Source: G963665085 sp963665085
Lineage (GTDB): Bacteria; Bacteroidota; Bacteroidia; Bacteroidales; JAAAOM01
Direction of reading: 5' to 3'
Assembly (NCBI GenBank): GCA_963665085.2
Contig: CAXXXS010000001.1
Coordinates: 2,790,001 to 2,854,000 of the forward strand
DNA: 64,000 nucleotides
Made by a program: the position numbers and the translations under genes. Numbering within the stretch: position 1 is the stretch's first letter; each line of letters starts with the position of its first letter. The notes under the pieces were generated by a model. It searched no databases and was not told the DNA's origin. It saw nothing but the letters and a program-made list of their open reading frames with translations. Below, piece after piece: positions 36,453 through 45,258 of this stretch.

Positions 36453-37718
36453 ATGAAAGTTGACGTATTACTTGGTCTCCAATGGGGAGATGAAGGTAAG
36501 GGAAAAGTTGTGGATGTTCTTACTCCAAAATACGATATAATCGCCCGATTTCAGGGAGGCCCTAATGCAGGCCATTCTTTGGAATTTGAAGAGATAAAAC
36601 ACGTACTGCACACAATCCCATCAGGAATTTTTAGAAAAGATAAACTTAATATTATTGGTAACGGTGTAGTTATCGATCCGGTTATTTTCTTAAAAGAAAT
36701 AGAATCTATTACCAAATTGGGTATTGATTTAAAAAAGAATCTGTTTATTTCAAAAAAAGCACATCTTATTTTGCCTTCACACCGTGCATTGGATGCTGCT
36801 TCTGAAGCCGCAAAAGGAAAAACAAAGATCGGTTCTACATTAAAAGGTATAGGTCCAACTTATATGGATAAGACCGGTAGAAACGGGCTTAGAATTGGAG
36901 ATGCCTTGTCTACGGATTTTAAAGAAAAATATAATCAGCTAAAGAATAAGCATAATCAACTTCTGTCTCAGTACGAGGGATTTCAATATGATATTGACTC
37001 AGAAGAGGAAATGTGGTTTAAAGGAATAGAATCACTTAAACAATTTGAGATTATAGATAGTGAGGTTTACTTAAATCTAAAATTGAAAGAAGGAAAAAAT
37101 ATCCTCGCTGAAGGGGCACAGGGAACCTTGTTAGATATTGATTTTGGTTCGTATCCTTATGTGACTTCTTCAAATACAGTTTGCGCCGGGGCATGTACAG
37201 GATTGGGAGTTGCTCCAAATAAAATAGGAGAGGTATTTGGGATTTTTAAAGCATACTGCACTCGGGTTGGTAGCGGTCCATTCCCTACTGAACTTAATGA
37301 TGATATGGGAGAGAATCTTCGTGCAAAAGGAAACGAATTTGGAGCTACAACCGGAAGGCCTAGAAGATGTGGCTGGTTAGATTTAGTTGCCCTTAAATAT
37401 TCTGTTATGATTAATGGTGTAACCCAGTTGATTATGACAAAAGCTGATGTATTGACTGGATTAGATTCAATTAAAATTTGTACAGAATACCAGACCAAGG
37501 ATGGAAAAACGGATTATTTACCATATTCAATAGAAGAAGAGATAACCCCTCTTTATATTGAATTTCCTGCCTGGAAAGAAGATATCAGCAAAATGAAAAC
37601 TTACGATGAATTTCCAATAGAATTTAAAAAATATATTGATTTTATAGAGAAAGAATTAGAAACTCCTATAAAAGTTGTGTCTGTCGGCCCTGAAAGAGAT
37701 GCAACGATCGTTAGGTAG
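36453..37718 (+). CDS. purA: adenylosuccinate synthetase PurA
   Basis: This enzyme makes adenylosuccinate from IMP and aspartate with GTP, the first committed step to AMP. The 421-residue product has the P-loop-like LGLQWGDEGKGKVVD (catalytic Asp and Lys near 13-18), the GNGVVIDP segment, STLKGIGPTYMDKTGRNGLRIGD, GAQGTLLDIDFGSYPYVTSSN, TRVGSGPFPTE, GATTGRPRRCGWLD and GPERDATI. It is full length. It follows a Fur-family gene. Confidence 0.97.
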   Translation: MKVDVLLGLQWGDEGKGKVVDVLTPKYDIIARFQGGPNAGHSLEFEEIKHVLHTIPSGIFRKDKLNIIGNGVVIDPVIFLKEIESITKLGIDLKKNLFISKKAHLILPSHRALDAASEAAKGKTKIGSTLKGIGPTYMDKTGRNGLRIGDALSTDFKEKYNQLKNKHNQLLSQYEGFQYDIDSEEEMWFKGIESLKQFEIIDSEVYLNLKLKEGKNILAEGAQGTLLDIDFGSYPYVTSSNTVCAGACTGLGVAPNKIGEVFGIFKAYCTRVGSGPFPTELNDDMGENLRAKGNEFGATTGRPRRCGWLDLVALKYSVMINGVTQLIMTKADVLTGLDSIKICTEYQTKDGKTDYLPYSIEEEITPLYIEFPAWKEDISKMKTYDEFPIEFKKYIDFIEKELETPIKVVSVGPERDATIVR

Positions 37719-37797
37719 TTTTATTAATTTCATTTAAATTTTCTGATATATTTGGAAGCTTAATAATATTTTCTAAATATGTCAGAAAATTTTTAAT

Positions 37798-38880
37798 ATG
37801 AAATTTACTCCTCTATTACTTCTGGTTTTCTTATTTTCCTGCAAGAATGATACTCCTCAAATATATCAACAAAATATATCCGATAAATATATAAAGGCAA
37901 AAGAAATTGTTTTTGTTGTTAATAATCCGGTCAACAATGATACAATTCGAATTGGAGATGTTGTTGATTTTTCCTTTTCTCTGGAGGATACATCTAAAAC
38001 AATTGATTATGTTAAAACTTACCTGAATTCAGTGTTGATTTATTCTACTACAGATTTAAGTTTTAAATTACCACTAAAACAGGAAAAGGTTGGTAGAGGA
38101 AGCTTAGGGGTTGAGATTGCCTTTACAGATGGGACAAACCAAAGAAAAAATGTGGAATTGTTTTTTCTTTCCGATATTATTCCAAAATCTATTGATTTTA
38201 CTCTGATAGATGAATATCCGCATTCTACAGATAATTTTACCGAGGGATTGATATTTAATGATGGGTTTATATATGAAGGGGCTGGAGATTGGGGTAAATC
38301 TGCACTTTATAAAACAGAACTTGAATCAGGTAAAATAATTAAGGCAGCATATTTATCATCAAATATTTTTGGAGAAGGTATTTCAATTATTGGAAATAAA
38401 ATAGTTCAATTGACTTATAAATCCCAGGAAGGTTACGTCTATAACAAAGAGGATTTTAGCTTAATTAAAAAGTTTACGTATTCATTTACATCAGAAGGAT
38501 GGGGTCTTACAACAGATGGAAAGGATCTGATTATGAGTAATGGAACAGATAAATTATTGATAATGGACTCTACCTATTACTCCTTAATTAACGAAAGGCA
38601 GGTTTGTGACAATGAGGAGCGATTGGACAGCATCAATGAATTGGAATATGTTGATGGAATAATATTCGCAAATATATGGATGAATAACAAAATAGCCAAA
38701 ATTGATTACAAATCAGGTAAAGTGTTAGGGTATATAGATTTATCCCCTATTGTGCCCAATGGATTTAAAAAAAATCATGAAAATGTGCTTAATGGAATAG
38801 CCTATAATCCCAAGAAGAAAAGTTTACTGGTAACAGGGAAAAGATGGGATAGAATATTTGAGATTAGGGTAGAACAATAA
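37798..38880 (+). CDS. glutaminyl-peptide cyclotransferase-like lipoprotein (beta-propeller)
   Basis: The 360-residue protein has an SPII lipoprotein signal (MKFTPLLLLVFLFSCKND; Cys at about 15), an N-terminal beta-sandwich of about 110 residues, and a five-bladed propeller of the plant/bacterial glutamine cyclotransferase family, with FTEGLIFNDGFIYEGAG, SEGWGLTTDGKDLIMSNG, LEYVDGIIFANIWMNNKIAKID and NGIAYNPKKKSLLVTGKRW. These enzymes form N-terminal pyroglutamate on exported proteins, a common maturation step in Bacteroidota. It is likely anchored on the periplasmic face. The gene stands alone. Confidence 0.85.
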   Translation: MKFTPLLLLVFLFSCKNDTPQIYQQNISDKYIKAKEIVFVVNNPVNNDTIRIGDVVDFSFSLEDTSKTIDYVKTYLNSVLIYSTTDLSFKLPLKQEKVGRGSLGVEIAFTDGTNQRKNVELFFLSDIIPKSIDFTLIDEYPHSTDNFTEGLIFNDGFIYEGAGDWGKSALYKTELESGKIIKAAYLSSNIFGEGISIIGNKIVQLTYKSQEGYVYNKEDFSLIKKFTYSFTSEGWGLTTDGKDLIMSNGTDKLLIMDSTYYSLINERQVCDNEERLDSINELEYVDGIIFANIWMNNKIAKIDYKSGKVLGYIDLSPIVPNGFKKNHENVLNGIAYNPKKKSLLVTGKRWDRIFEIRVEQ

Positions 38881-38881
38881 A

Positions 38882-38918
38882 ATAAAAAAAACTCCCAATA
38901 TTCTGTGATATGGGAGTT
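38882..38918 (-). terminator. intrinsic terminator of the MFS/small-peptide transcript
   Basis: On the minus strand AACTCCCA (38918-38911) pairs with TGGGAGTT (38897-38890) and a run of eight T follows. It stands about 20 bases after the stop codon of the 36-residue ORF, and ends a transcript that comes from the MFS gene. It may also act weakly for the plus-strand lipoprotein gene. Confidence 0.75.
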
Positions 38919-38940
38919 CTGTTAATATTATAAGAGGATT

Positions 38941-39051
38941 TTATCCTTTCATTAAATTCATTTTACTTTTTATGGTAGTTACAATAATAACAAGACAAAA
39001 AAGTAAAATTACTGCTGGACTTACTAATGCTAATGTATTCAATGCTTCCAT
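38941..39051 (-). CDS. 36-residue single-span membrane peptide downstream of MFS transporter
   Basis: On the minus strand an ATG at 39051 opens 36 codons and a TAA at 38941. The peptide begins MEALNTLALVSPAVILLFCL and continues with a hydrophobic span (about residues 7-26) and a basic, polar end (TIKSKMNLMKG), which suggests N-out/C-in insertion. It lies 124 bases after the MFS stop on the same strand and just ahead of a strong terminator, the position expected for the last gene of a two-gene operon. Small membrane partners of transporters exist (MetS, KdpF, AcrZ), but I see no homology to a named one. Whether it is translated is not shown by sequence alone. Confidence 0.5.
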   Translation of the reverse strand: MEALNTLALVSPAVILLFCLVIIVTTIKSKMNLMKG

Positions 39052-39175
39052 AATTTCTGTTTTTTAATTGGTTTCATTAGTAGCACACATGATTTTTATT
39101 TTACCCTTATTCAAAAAGAATTTTTTTATAAAAAATCATAAAGTGCCTGCAAATAGAAATTATAGAAGAAAAATG

Positions 39176-40438
39176 TTAAACATTGGCTTTTTCTAATCCA
39201 TGTCCATTTGGACCTTTCTCATTCCTTCTTAATAATAATGCCCAAAGAATTCCTAGTATTCCGAGAATACTTAGAAGCCACATTCCCATATTGTAACCTC
39301 CTGGATTGGCTTCAGAAGCATTGTTAAGGTCATTAGACCAACCAATTAAATAATTAAAAATGGCAACACCAATTTGTTGAATAACTGTCATCAATGCGTA
39401 GGCTGTACCTAGTTTTTTTTCATCAACAATGTAGGCAACAGAAGGCCACATAACTGTAGGAATCAGAGTGAAAGCAATACCCAACATTCCTGTTGGAATA
39501 AAAATACTAATATCTGAATAGATTAATAATAAATAAACAGGAAGTATAATTATAGCACCAAAAAGCATGAATAAAGCTCTTTTTCCAAATTTGTCTATAA
39601 TAATCCCAAAAATAGGAGTAGCTATTAAGGACATGATGGGTAAGATACCATTTGCTTGTCCTGCAACTTGTTTTGAAACATCATGAACATGCATAAAGAA
39701 TTTAATAGCAAATGAACGAAAAGGGAAAACCGCCGAATAAAATGTTAAACAAAGAAGCGTTATGAACCAGAATGAACGAGAAAAAGAAAATAATTGTTTG
39801 AAATTTATCTTATCTGTTTCAAGTTCTTTTGAAGATAAATATTTTTTTTTCTCTGCATTTTTTTCCATTCTGTAATACAAAAGCCCGCCTAACAAGCAAA
39901 GAACTCCTAAGAAAGCAGCTAAATATAGGGGATCTTGCCAGTTTGTATAAAGTTTTTTTGCAAAGGTCGGAGACATATCTGCACCAAAAGAAGCCAACCG
40001 TGCAAAAGACAGGTTTAATCCCATTGCAAAACTTATTTCTTTTCCTTTAAACCATTTAGCTAAAGCTGTAGTGATTGCAACAATTAAAGGTTCAGCGCCT
40101 AATCCTAATAGGAATCGACCTGTAGCCATAACAAAGAATTTTGGGGAACCGGCAGTAATAAAACCAGAAATTGCGCAGATGGCCCCAAAAATTAATATTG
40201 TTTTTCTTGTCCCAATTCTATCAACCAGAATTCCCCCTGCAAGTAAAAAGATTACTGCGGCAATACTGTATGAAGTGTATAATAATCCGACTTGTTGATC
40301 AGAAAAATTTAATTCTGAGACTAATTGATCGGCAACAGGAGCAATACTATCGTATAAATAATAGTTTCCAAACATTGCTAAACTTACTACTACAAGTACT
40401 ATCCAACGTAAGGATGAAGAGGATTTCTTTTTGTCCAT
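39176..40438 (-). CDS. major facilitator superfamily transporter
   Basis: The 420-residue permease has about 12 membrane segments. The MFS loop 2-3 motif is GGILVDRIGTRKTIL and the equivalent in the second half is IIDKFGKRALFML. The N-terminal YYLYDSIAPVADQLVSELNFSD and GRFLLGLGAEPLIVAITTALAKWFKGKE resemble the MFSD1-like / dipeptide and sugar-acid transporters, but I cannot name a substrate. An in-frame ATG at 40504 adds 22 residues with no support; ATG 40438 is preferred. It is probably transcribed together with the 36-residue peptide gene. Confidence 0.88.
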   Translation of the reverse strand: MDKKKSSSSLRWIVLVVVSLAMFGNYYLYDSIAPVADQLVSELNFSDQQVGLLYTSYSIAAVIFLLAGGILVDRIGTRKTILIFGAICAISGFITAGSPKFFVMATGRFLLGLGAEPLIVAITTALAKWFKGKEISFAMGLNLSFARLASFGADMSPTFAKKLYTNWQDPLYLAAFLGVLCLLGGLLYYRMEKNAEKKKYLSSKELETDKINFKQLFSFSRSFWFITLLCLTFYSAVFPFRSFAIKFFMHVHDVSKQVAGQANGILPIMSLIATPIFGIIIDKFGKRALFMLFGAIIILPVYLLLIYSDISIFIPTGMLGIAFTLIPTVMWPSVAYIVDEKKLGTAYALMTVIQQIGVAIFNYLIGWSNDLNNASEANPGGYNMGMWLLSILGILGILWALLLRRNEKGPNGHGLEKANV

Positions 40439-40602
40439 GATTATTTTTTTTAAGATGATTGCGAAATTAAGATCAAAAAATAAGTTTTTCCTGATAATCT
40501 TCAATTTTGCTAATTTTTATTCATTTTAAATTATATGAATGATATGAAATATTGAGAATTGTAAAATATGCTAATTTTCTTTTTAGAAAATATATTGCCA
40601 TT

Positions 40603-40632
40603 TTTGTGTTAATTTGACATTCGTCAATTTTG
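40603..40632 (+). promoter_or_regulatory. candidate promoter of the PPi-phosphofructokinase gene
   Basis: TTTG at 40603-40606 and CAATTTTG at 40625-40632 fit the -33 and -7 elements of Bacteroidota (7 of 8 matches to TAnnTTTG), with an 18-base spacer, 35 bases ahead of the start codon. Confidence 0.4.
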
Positions 40633-40666
40633 TTCTTAGATTATATTAACATTAAATAATAAATTT

Positions 40667-42313
40667 ATGATTAAAAGTCCATTGCAAATTGCCAGAGAGG
40701 CATACGCACCCAAGATGCCTAAAGCTTTAAATGGTTCAATAAAAATCTCAGAAGGTGAAAAAACGCAGTCTGTTTCAGATCAAGCAGATATTGAAAAGAT
40801 GTTCCCAAATACATACGGAATGCCTTTGTTAACTTTTGAAGAAGCTACAGAGAAAAAAGATTTGCCTGCGATTAATGTTGGGGTTATCCTTTCAGGTGGT
40901 CAGGCCCCTGGTGGACATAATGTTATCGCTGGTTTGTTTGATGGATTAAAAGCACTTAATTCAGAAAATAAATTATATGGTTTTCTAGGTGGTCCTGGTG
41001 GCCTCGTTGATAACGACTACATGGAGCTTACTGAAGAATATGTAAAAGACTTTAGAAATACAGGAGGGTTTGATATTATTGGTTCAGGAAGAACTAAACT
41101 TGAAGAAGCAGAGCAATTCGAAAAAGGTATTGTTAACTGTAAAGAATTAGGTATTTCTGCACTAGTTGTTATCGGAGGTGATGATTCTAACACAAATGCT
41201 TGTGTATTAGCTGAGTATTATTTAGCTAAAAAAGCAGGTATCCAGGTTATTGGTGTTCCAAAAACGATTGATGGTGACCTCAAAAATGAAATGATTGAAA
41301 TTTCATTTGGTTTCGATACTGCTTGTAAAGTTTACAGTGAGTTGATTGGTAACATTCAGCGTGATGCTAATTCAGCAAAAAAATACTGGCACTTTATTAA
41401 GTTAATGGGTCGTTCTGCGTCTCACATAGGATTAGAGTGTGCCCTTCAAACTCAACCTAACGTTGCAATTATTTCTGAAGAAGTTGAGACTAAAAAGCAA
41501 ACATTGCATGAAGTTGTTGAATACATTGCTTCAGTTATTGCAAAACGCGCTGCAAATAACGAGAATTTTGGTACTGTTTTAATTCCTGAAGGGCTTATCG
41601 AATTTATCCCTGAAATTAAAATTTTAATTGCAGAGTTAAATGATAAAATGGCCGAAAACCTTGATTATTTCAATAGCTTAGGAAGTGATGATGATAAATT
41701 ACAGTTTATCAATAGCCATTTAACAGATCATTCTTCAAAAGTATTTAGTTCTTTGCCGATGACTATTCAATTACAATTATTAGCTGATCGTGATCCTCAC
41801 GGAAATGTTCAGGTATCTAAAATTGAGACTGAAAAGTTATTAATTGATATGATTAAAGATTTATTAGGAGAATGGAAGTCAAAAGGAAAATATACAGGCA
41901 AATTCTCTGCACAAGCACATTTCTTTGGATATGAAGGTCGTTGTGCTGCACCTTCAAACTTTGATGCAGACTATACTTATTCATTAGGAAAAACTGCTTC
42001 AATACTTATTGGAGAAGGAAAATCTGGATACATGGCAAGTGTAAGAAACCTAATTGCTCCTGCTGAAGAATGGATTGCAGGTGGTGTGCCTATTACAATG
42101 ATGATGAATATGGAAAAACGTCATGGTAAAATGAAACCAGTTATTCAAAAGGCATTGGTTGAGTTAGATGGTGCCCCATACAAAGAATTTGTATCAAAAA
42201 GAGAAGAATGGGCAGAAAAAACTTCATTTGTATATCCTGGGCCAATCCAGTATTTTGGTCCAACTGAAGTTTGTGACTTGCCAAACAAAACAATTGTTCT
42301 TGAACAGAAATAA
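40667..42313 (+). CDS. diphosphate-fructose-6-phosphate 1-phosphotransferase (PFP), long form
   Basis: This 548-residue enzyme reversibly phosphorylates fructose 6-phosphate with pyrophosphate, saving ATP in glycolysis and working also in gluconeogenesis. The length matches the long PFP form also seen in plants and Bacteroidota. Visible motifs: GVILSGGQAPGGHNVIAGL, VIGGDDSNTNA with Asp173, PKTIDGDLKN with Lys199, SFGFDTA, KLMGRSASHIGLECALQ, and GYEGRCAAPSNFDADY. The Asp/Lys pair is the known marker for pyrophosphate use. A second phosphofructokinase gene follows after about 160 bases and a terminator. Confidence 0.95.
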   Translation: MIKSPLQIAREAYAPKMPKALNGSIKISEGEKTQSVSDQADIEKMFPNTYGMPLLTFEEATEKKDLPAINVGVILSGGQAPGGHNVIAGLFDGLKALNSENKLYGFLGGPGGLVDNDYMELTEEYVKDFRNTGGFDIIGSGRTKLEEAEQFEKGIVNCKELGISALVVIGGDDSNTNACVLAEYYLAKKAGIQVIGVPKTIDGDLKNEMIEISFGFDTACKVYSELIGNIQRDANSAKKYWHFIKLMGRSASHIGLECALQTQPNVAIISEEVETKKQTLHEVVEYIASVIAKRAANNENFGTVLIPEGLIEFIPEIKILIAELNDKMAENLDYFNSLGSDDDKLQFINSHLTDHSSKVFSSLPMTIQLQLLADRDPHGNVQVSKIETEKLLIDMIKDLLGEWKSKGKYTGKFSAQAHFFGYEGRCAAPSNFDADYTYSLGKTASILIGEGKSGYMASVRNLIAPAEEWIAGGVPITMMMNMEKRHGKMKPVIQKALVELDGAPYKEFVSKREEWAEKTSFVYPGPIQYFGPTEVCDLPNKTIVLEQK

Positions 42314-42331
42314 TTAAAAATAATATTTTAT

Positions 42332-42362
42332 AAAAGGCTGGCTTGTAAAGTCAGCCTTTTTT
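42332..42362 (+). terminator. intrinsic terminator after PFP
   Basis: AAAAGGCTG (42332-42340) pairs with CAGCCTTTT (42352-42360) and is followed by more T. It lies between the two phosphofructokinase genes, so the second one should have its own promoter. Confidence 0.8.
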
Positions 42363-42471
42363 ATTTGCCGTTGTTGGTTTTTTCCACTGAAATAACTAAA
42401 TTACGAATCACTAAAATTTCTTAAAGAAATTGTTGTAATTTTATATAATAACTAACTAGTTTGACCACTCC

Positions 42472-43674
42472 ATGGTAGAATTAAAAAAGAAAAAAGGTAC
42501 AATTGCTATCTTGACAGGCGGGGGGGACGTACCTGGTCTGAATCCGGCAATACGGGCAATTACGATAAGGGCCATACACGAAGGTTATCAGGTAATTGGA
42601 CTTAGAAAAGGCTGGGGCGGGATTATGGAATTTGTAAGAGATAAAAAAGTTGATAATAGCTCCAGGTATATTGTTCTTACAGAGGAAATAGTAAATAAGT
42701 CTGGGCGTACTGGAGGTACATTTCTTCATACATCACGTACAAGGCCTAGCCATGTTCCCAAAAATCACGTTCCTGAGCATTTAAAGGATAAATACACAGA
42801 TGAAATTAATGATTTAACTCCTGAGGTTATCAAAAATCTGGAGTATTTAGGGGTTGATTATTTGATTCCCATTGGAGGTGATGATACGTTAAGCTATGCT
42901 GTAAGACTCTATTCGGAAGGAATTAAGGTTCTTGCTATACCAAAAACAATGGATAATGATGTTCCCGGAACAGATTATTGTATTGGATTCAGCACGTGTG
43001 TGACGAGAACTATCCAAATGATTAATACACTTAGAACTTCAGCAGGATCGCATGAAAGAATTCTTGTGGTTGAAGTATTTGGTAGGTATGCCGGATTTAC
43101 AGCAATGATTCCTACTATGGCTGGCGCAGCAAATAGATGTGTAATTCCAGAGCATAAATTCAATATTGACAGATTGACTGAACTTCTCGTATCAGACAGG
43201 AATAAAAATCCGAGTAAATATTCGGTATTAATTGTATCTGAGGGGTCTATGTTTGAGGGGATGAATAAGGAGAAATTAATTGCAGAGCAGAAAGAATTCT
43301 ATGGTCATCACTTTGGAATAGGTGATCTTGTTGCAACAAAAATTAGGGCCTTATCTTCTGAATATAATGACGGGAAAACAATTAATGTTATTAGTCAGCA
43401 ATTAGGTTACATCGTGCGTGGAGGCGATCCGGATGCGATAGATTCCATTGTTCCGATGGCTTATGGTAACCTTGCCTTGGATCTTATCCTAAAAGGAATC
43501 CACGGCAGACTTATTGTTTTAAGAAATGGAAGATATGATAATGCGCCTATTGATGTAGTAACAAGCACAAATAAGGTTGTTGATGTAAATAAATATTATA
43601 ATGCAGACAGGTTACGGCCTCATTATAAAAGCTTCGAGTTCCAGCCTCTATTTATTATGACTGGTACTAATTAA
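42472..43674 (+). CDS. 6-phosphofructokinase family enzyme with pyrophosphate-type signature
   Basis: The 400-residue PfkA-superfamily enzyme opens with IAILTGGGDVPGLNPAIRA and carries IGGDDTLSYA (Asp138), PKTMDNDVPGTDYCIGF (Lys158), VVEVFGRYAGFTAM and GYIVRGGDPDAIDS. In ATP-dependent enzymes the Asp138 site is Gly and the Lys158 site is Gly; Asp plus Lys is the accepted pyrophosphate signature. Pipelines often call it ATP-dependent 6-phosphofructokinase, so the donor needs testing. It lies directly after a canonical PFP and converges with the SPOR lipoprotein gene, 16 bases away. Confidence 0.85.
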   Translation: MVELKKKKGTIAILTGGGDVPGLNPAIRAITIRAIHEGYQVIGLRKGWGGIMEFVRDKKVDNSSRYIVLTEEIVNKSGRTGGTFLHTSRTRPSHVPKNHVPEHLKDKYTDEINDLTPEVIKNLEYLGVDYLIPIGGDDTLSYAVRLYSEGIKVLAIPKTMDNDVPGTDYCIGFSTCVTRTIQMINTLRTSAGSHERILVVEVFGRYAGFTAMIPTMAGAANRCVIPEHKFNIDRLTELLVSDRNKNPSKYSVLIVSEGSMFEGMNKEKLIAEQKEFYGHHFGIGDLVATKIRALSSEYNDGKTINVISQQLGYIVRGGDPDAIDSIVPMAYGNLALDLILKGIHGRLIVLRNGRYDNAPIDVVTSTNKVVDVNKYYNADRLRPHYKSFEFQPLFIMTGTN

Positions 43675-43690
43675 CAAAAAAGAAAGCTTA

Positions 43691-44143
43691 TTATTTGCTG
43701 ATATAGATCCAGGCGTTTTCTGTAACAGATTCACGAATGATTTTTAAGTCATCAAGAGTTTTTCTGAGGTTGTTATACGAATTTGTTGTAACCATCTCAA
43801 AACCATTTCCAGCCATGATGATGTTGCTGTTGTAGCCAAAACTATTCATTTTTCGGGAATAGTTTATGGCATTTGAATGAACACTAAAACTTCCAACAAT
43901 AATATGAAACTTGTTTATTTCGAGTGTAATATTTTGCTCTAATAATTTTTTTAGTGAATCTATTTTGAGGTTCATCTCGCTTCTTATATTCGATAAGTCT
44001 TCTTCATATTTTGACTTCTCAATATAATTCTCAGAATAATCAATTAACAAAGTGTCAACATCATTAGATATCAAACTCTGTCTATCAGAATATTTACATC
44101 CAACTAAAAGAATAAAGAATAAAAAATAAAATACGAGTCGCAT
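43691..44143 (-). CDS. SPOR-domain lipoprotein
   Basis: The 150-residue product has an SPII signal (MRLVFYFLFFILLVGCK; Cys16), a short coiled segment (about 45-70, EKSKYEEDLSNIRSEMNLKI) and a C-terminal SPOR domain (about 78-150) with FHIIVGSFSVHSNAINYSRKM and ending ESVTENAWIYISK. SPOR domains bind denuded septal peptidoglycan, so the protein probably sits in the envelope near the division site. The gene is divergent from the dihydroorotate dehydrogenase-like gene. Confidence 0.85.
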   Translation of the reverse strand: MRLVFYFLFFILLVGCKYSDRQSLISNDVDTLLIDYSENYIEKSKYEEDLSNIRSEMNLKIDSLKKLLEQNITLEINKFHIIVGSFSVHSNAINYSRKMNSFGYNSNIIMAGNGFEMVTTNSYNNLRKTLDDLKIIRESVTENAWIYISK

Positions 44144-44261
44144 AATCAGTTTAAAAATGAGCGGCGAAAGTACAATAAAAAATTGATTTAAATCACAATT
44201 CCAAGCTAAGATAATTACTTAATATTCATTAATTTTAATGGAATAAAATATTCAACTAAAA

Positions 44262-45254
44262 ATGGCAAATCTAACTACATCTTTTGCAGGGCTAACCTTA
44301 AAAAATCCTGTTGTTATTGGAAGTTCGGGACTGACAGATTCTGTAAGTGATATTAAAAAACTGGAAGAAAATGGAGCAGCAGCTGTCGTGTTAAAATCCC
44401 TTTTCGAAGAAGAGATAATCCATGAGATGAATGCAAGTCTTACTAAAATGCAAGGCCATTCATTTATTTATCCGGAGACATTAGAGTTTTATGAAAATAA
44501 TGATCTTGATGAGGAAAGTACAGTTAAGTACCTTGAATTAATTAAGGATCTTAAGGAAAGCGTTCATATACCTGTTATAGCCAGTGTAAATTGTGTTACA
44601 GCACAGCAATGGACAACTTTTCCTGAGTTAATACAATCTGCAGGTGCAGATGCTTTGGAGTTGAATATATTTATTCTACCTTCAGATATTACTATTACAG
44701 GAGAGCAACAGGAAAAAATCTATTATAATATCGTTAAAGAAATTGTTGGACAAATTAAGATTCCGGTAATAGTAAAAATAAGTCCTTATTTCTCTAACCT
44801 GGGAGCTACAATTAAAAATTTATCGGGAATGGGATTAAAAGGGATTGTGCTTTTTAATCGCTATTACACACCAGATTTTGATATTGATACTTTTGAGGTT
44901 ACCTCCGCCAATGTTTTAAGCCATCCTGATGACATGTATCACTCACTTCGGTGGATAGCTATTATGTCGCAGTATGTGACCTGCGATTTAGCAGCAACTA
45001 CTGGATTGCATGACTCAAATGCTATAATAAAACAGATTCTTGCAGGGGCTTCAGCTGTTGAATTGGTATCCGCTATTTATAAGAATGGACCGGAATATAT
45101 TCAAATATTACTGTCTGAAATTGAAAACTGGATGAATAATAAAGGATTTACATCACTTGATGATTTTAAAGGTAAAATGAGCCAACATAATAGTGGAAAT
45201 CCTGCAGCATATCAGCGTATTCAGTTTATGAAATATTTCAGGGGCTATAACTAA
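44262..45254 (+). CDS. dihydroorotate dehydrogenase-like FMN protein
   Basis: The 330-residue TIM-barrel protein resembles PyrD class 1 but is the dihydroorotate dehydrogenase-like group. N-terminal LTTSFAGLTLKNPVVIGSSGLT is the usual FMN-binding start; PVIASVNCVTAQQW, ADALELNIFIL and IPVIVKISPY follow, and LAATTGLHDSNAIIKQILAGASAVELVSA is the phosphate-binding half. The catalytic Cys/Ser of true dihydroorotate dehydrogenases is not clearly placed, so the substrate may differ. It converges with the CCA-type gene with only four bases between the stops. Confidence 0.8.
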   Translation: MANLTTSFAGLTLKNPVVIGSSGLTDSVSDIKKLEENGAAAVVLKSLFEEEIIHEMNASLTKMQGHSFIYPETLEFYENNDLDEESTVKYLELIKDLKESVHIPVIASVNCVTAQQWTTFPELIQSAGADALELNIFILPSDITITGEQQEKIYYNIVKEIVGQIKIPVIVKISPYFSNLGATIKNLSGMGLKGIVLFNRYYTPDFDIDTFEVTSANVLSHPDDMYHSLRWIAIMSQYVTCDLAATTGLHDSNAIIKQILAGASAVELVSAIYKNGPEYIQILLSEIENWMNNKGFTSLDDFKGKMSQHNSGNPAAYQRIQFMKYFRGYN

Positions 45255-45258
45255 TTTT

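Noticed and set aside
36275..36463. 62-codon plus-strand ORF spanning the end of fur and the start of purA
   Set aside because: It is out of frame with both well-supported genes and covers the purA promoter region.
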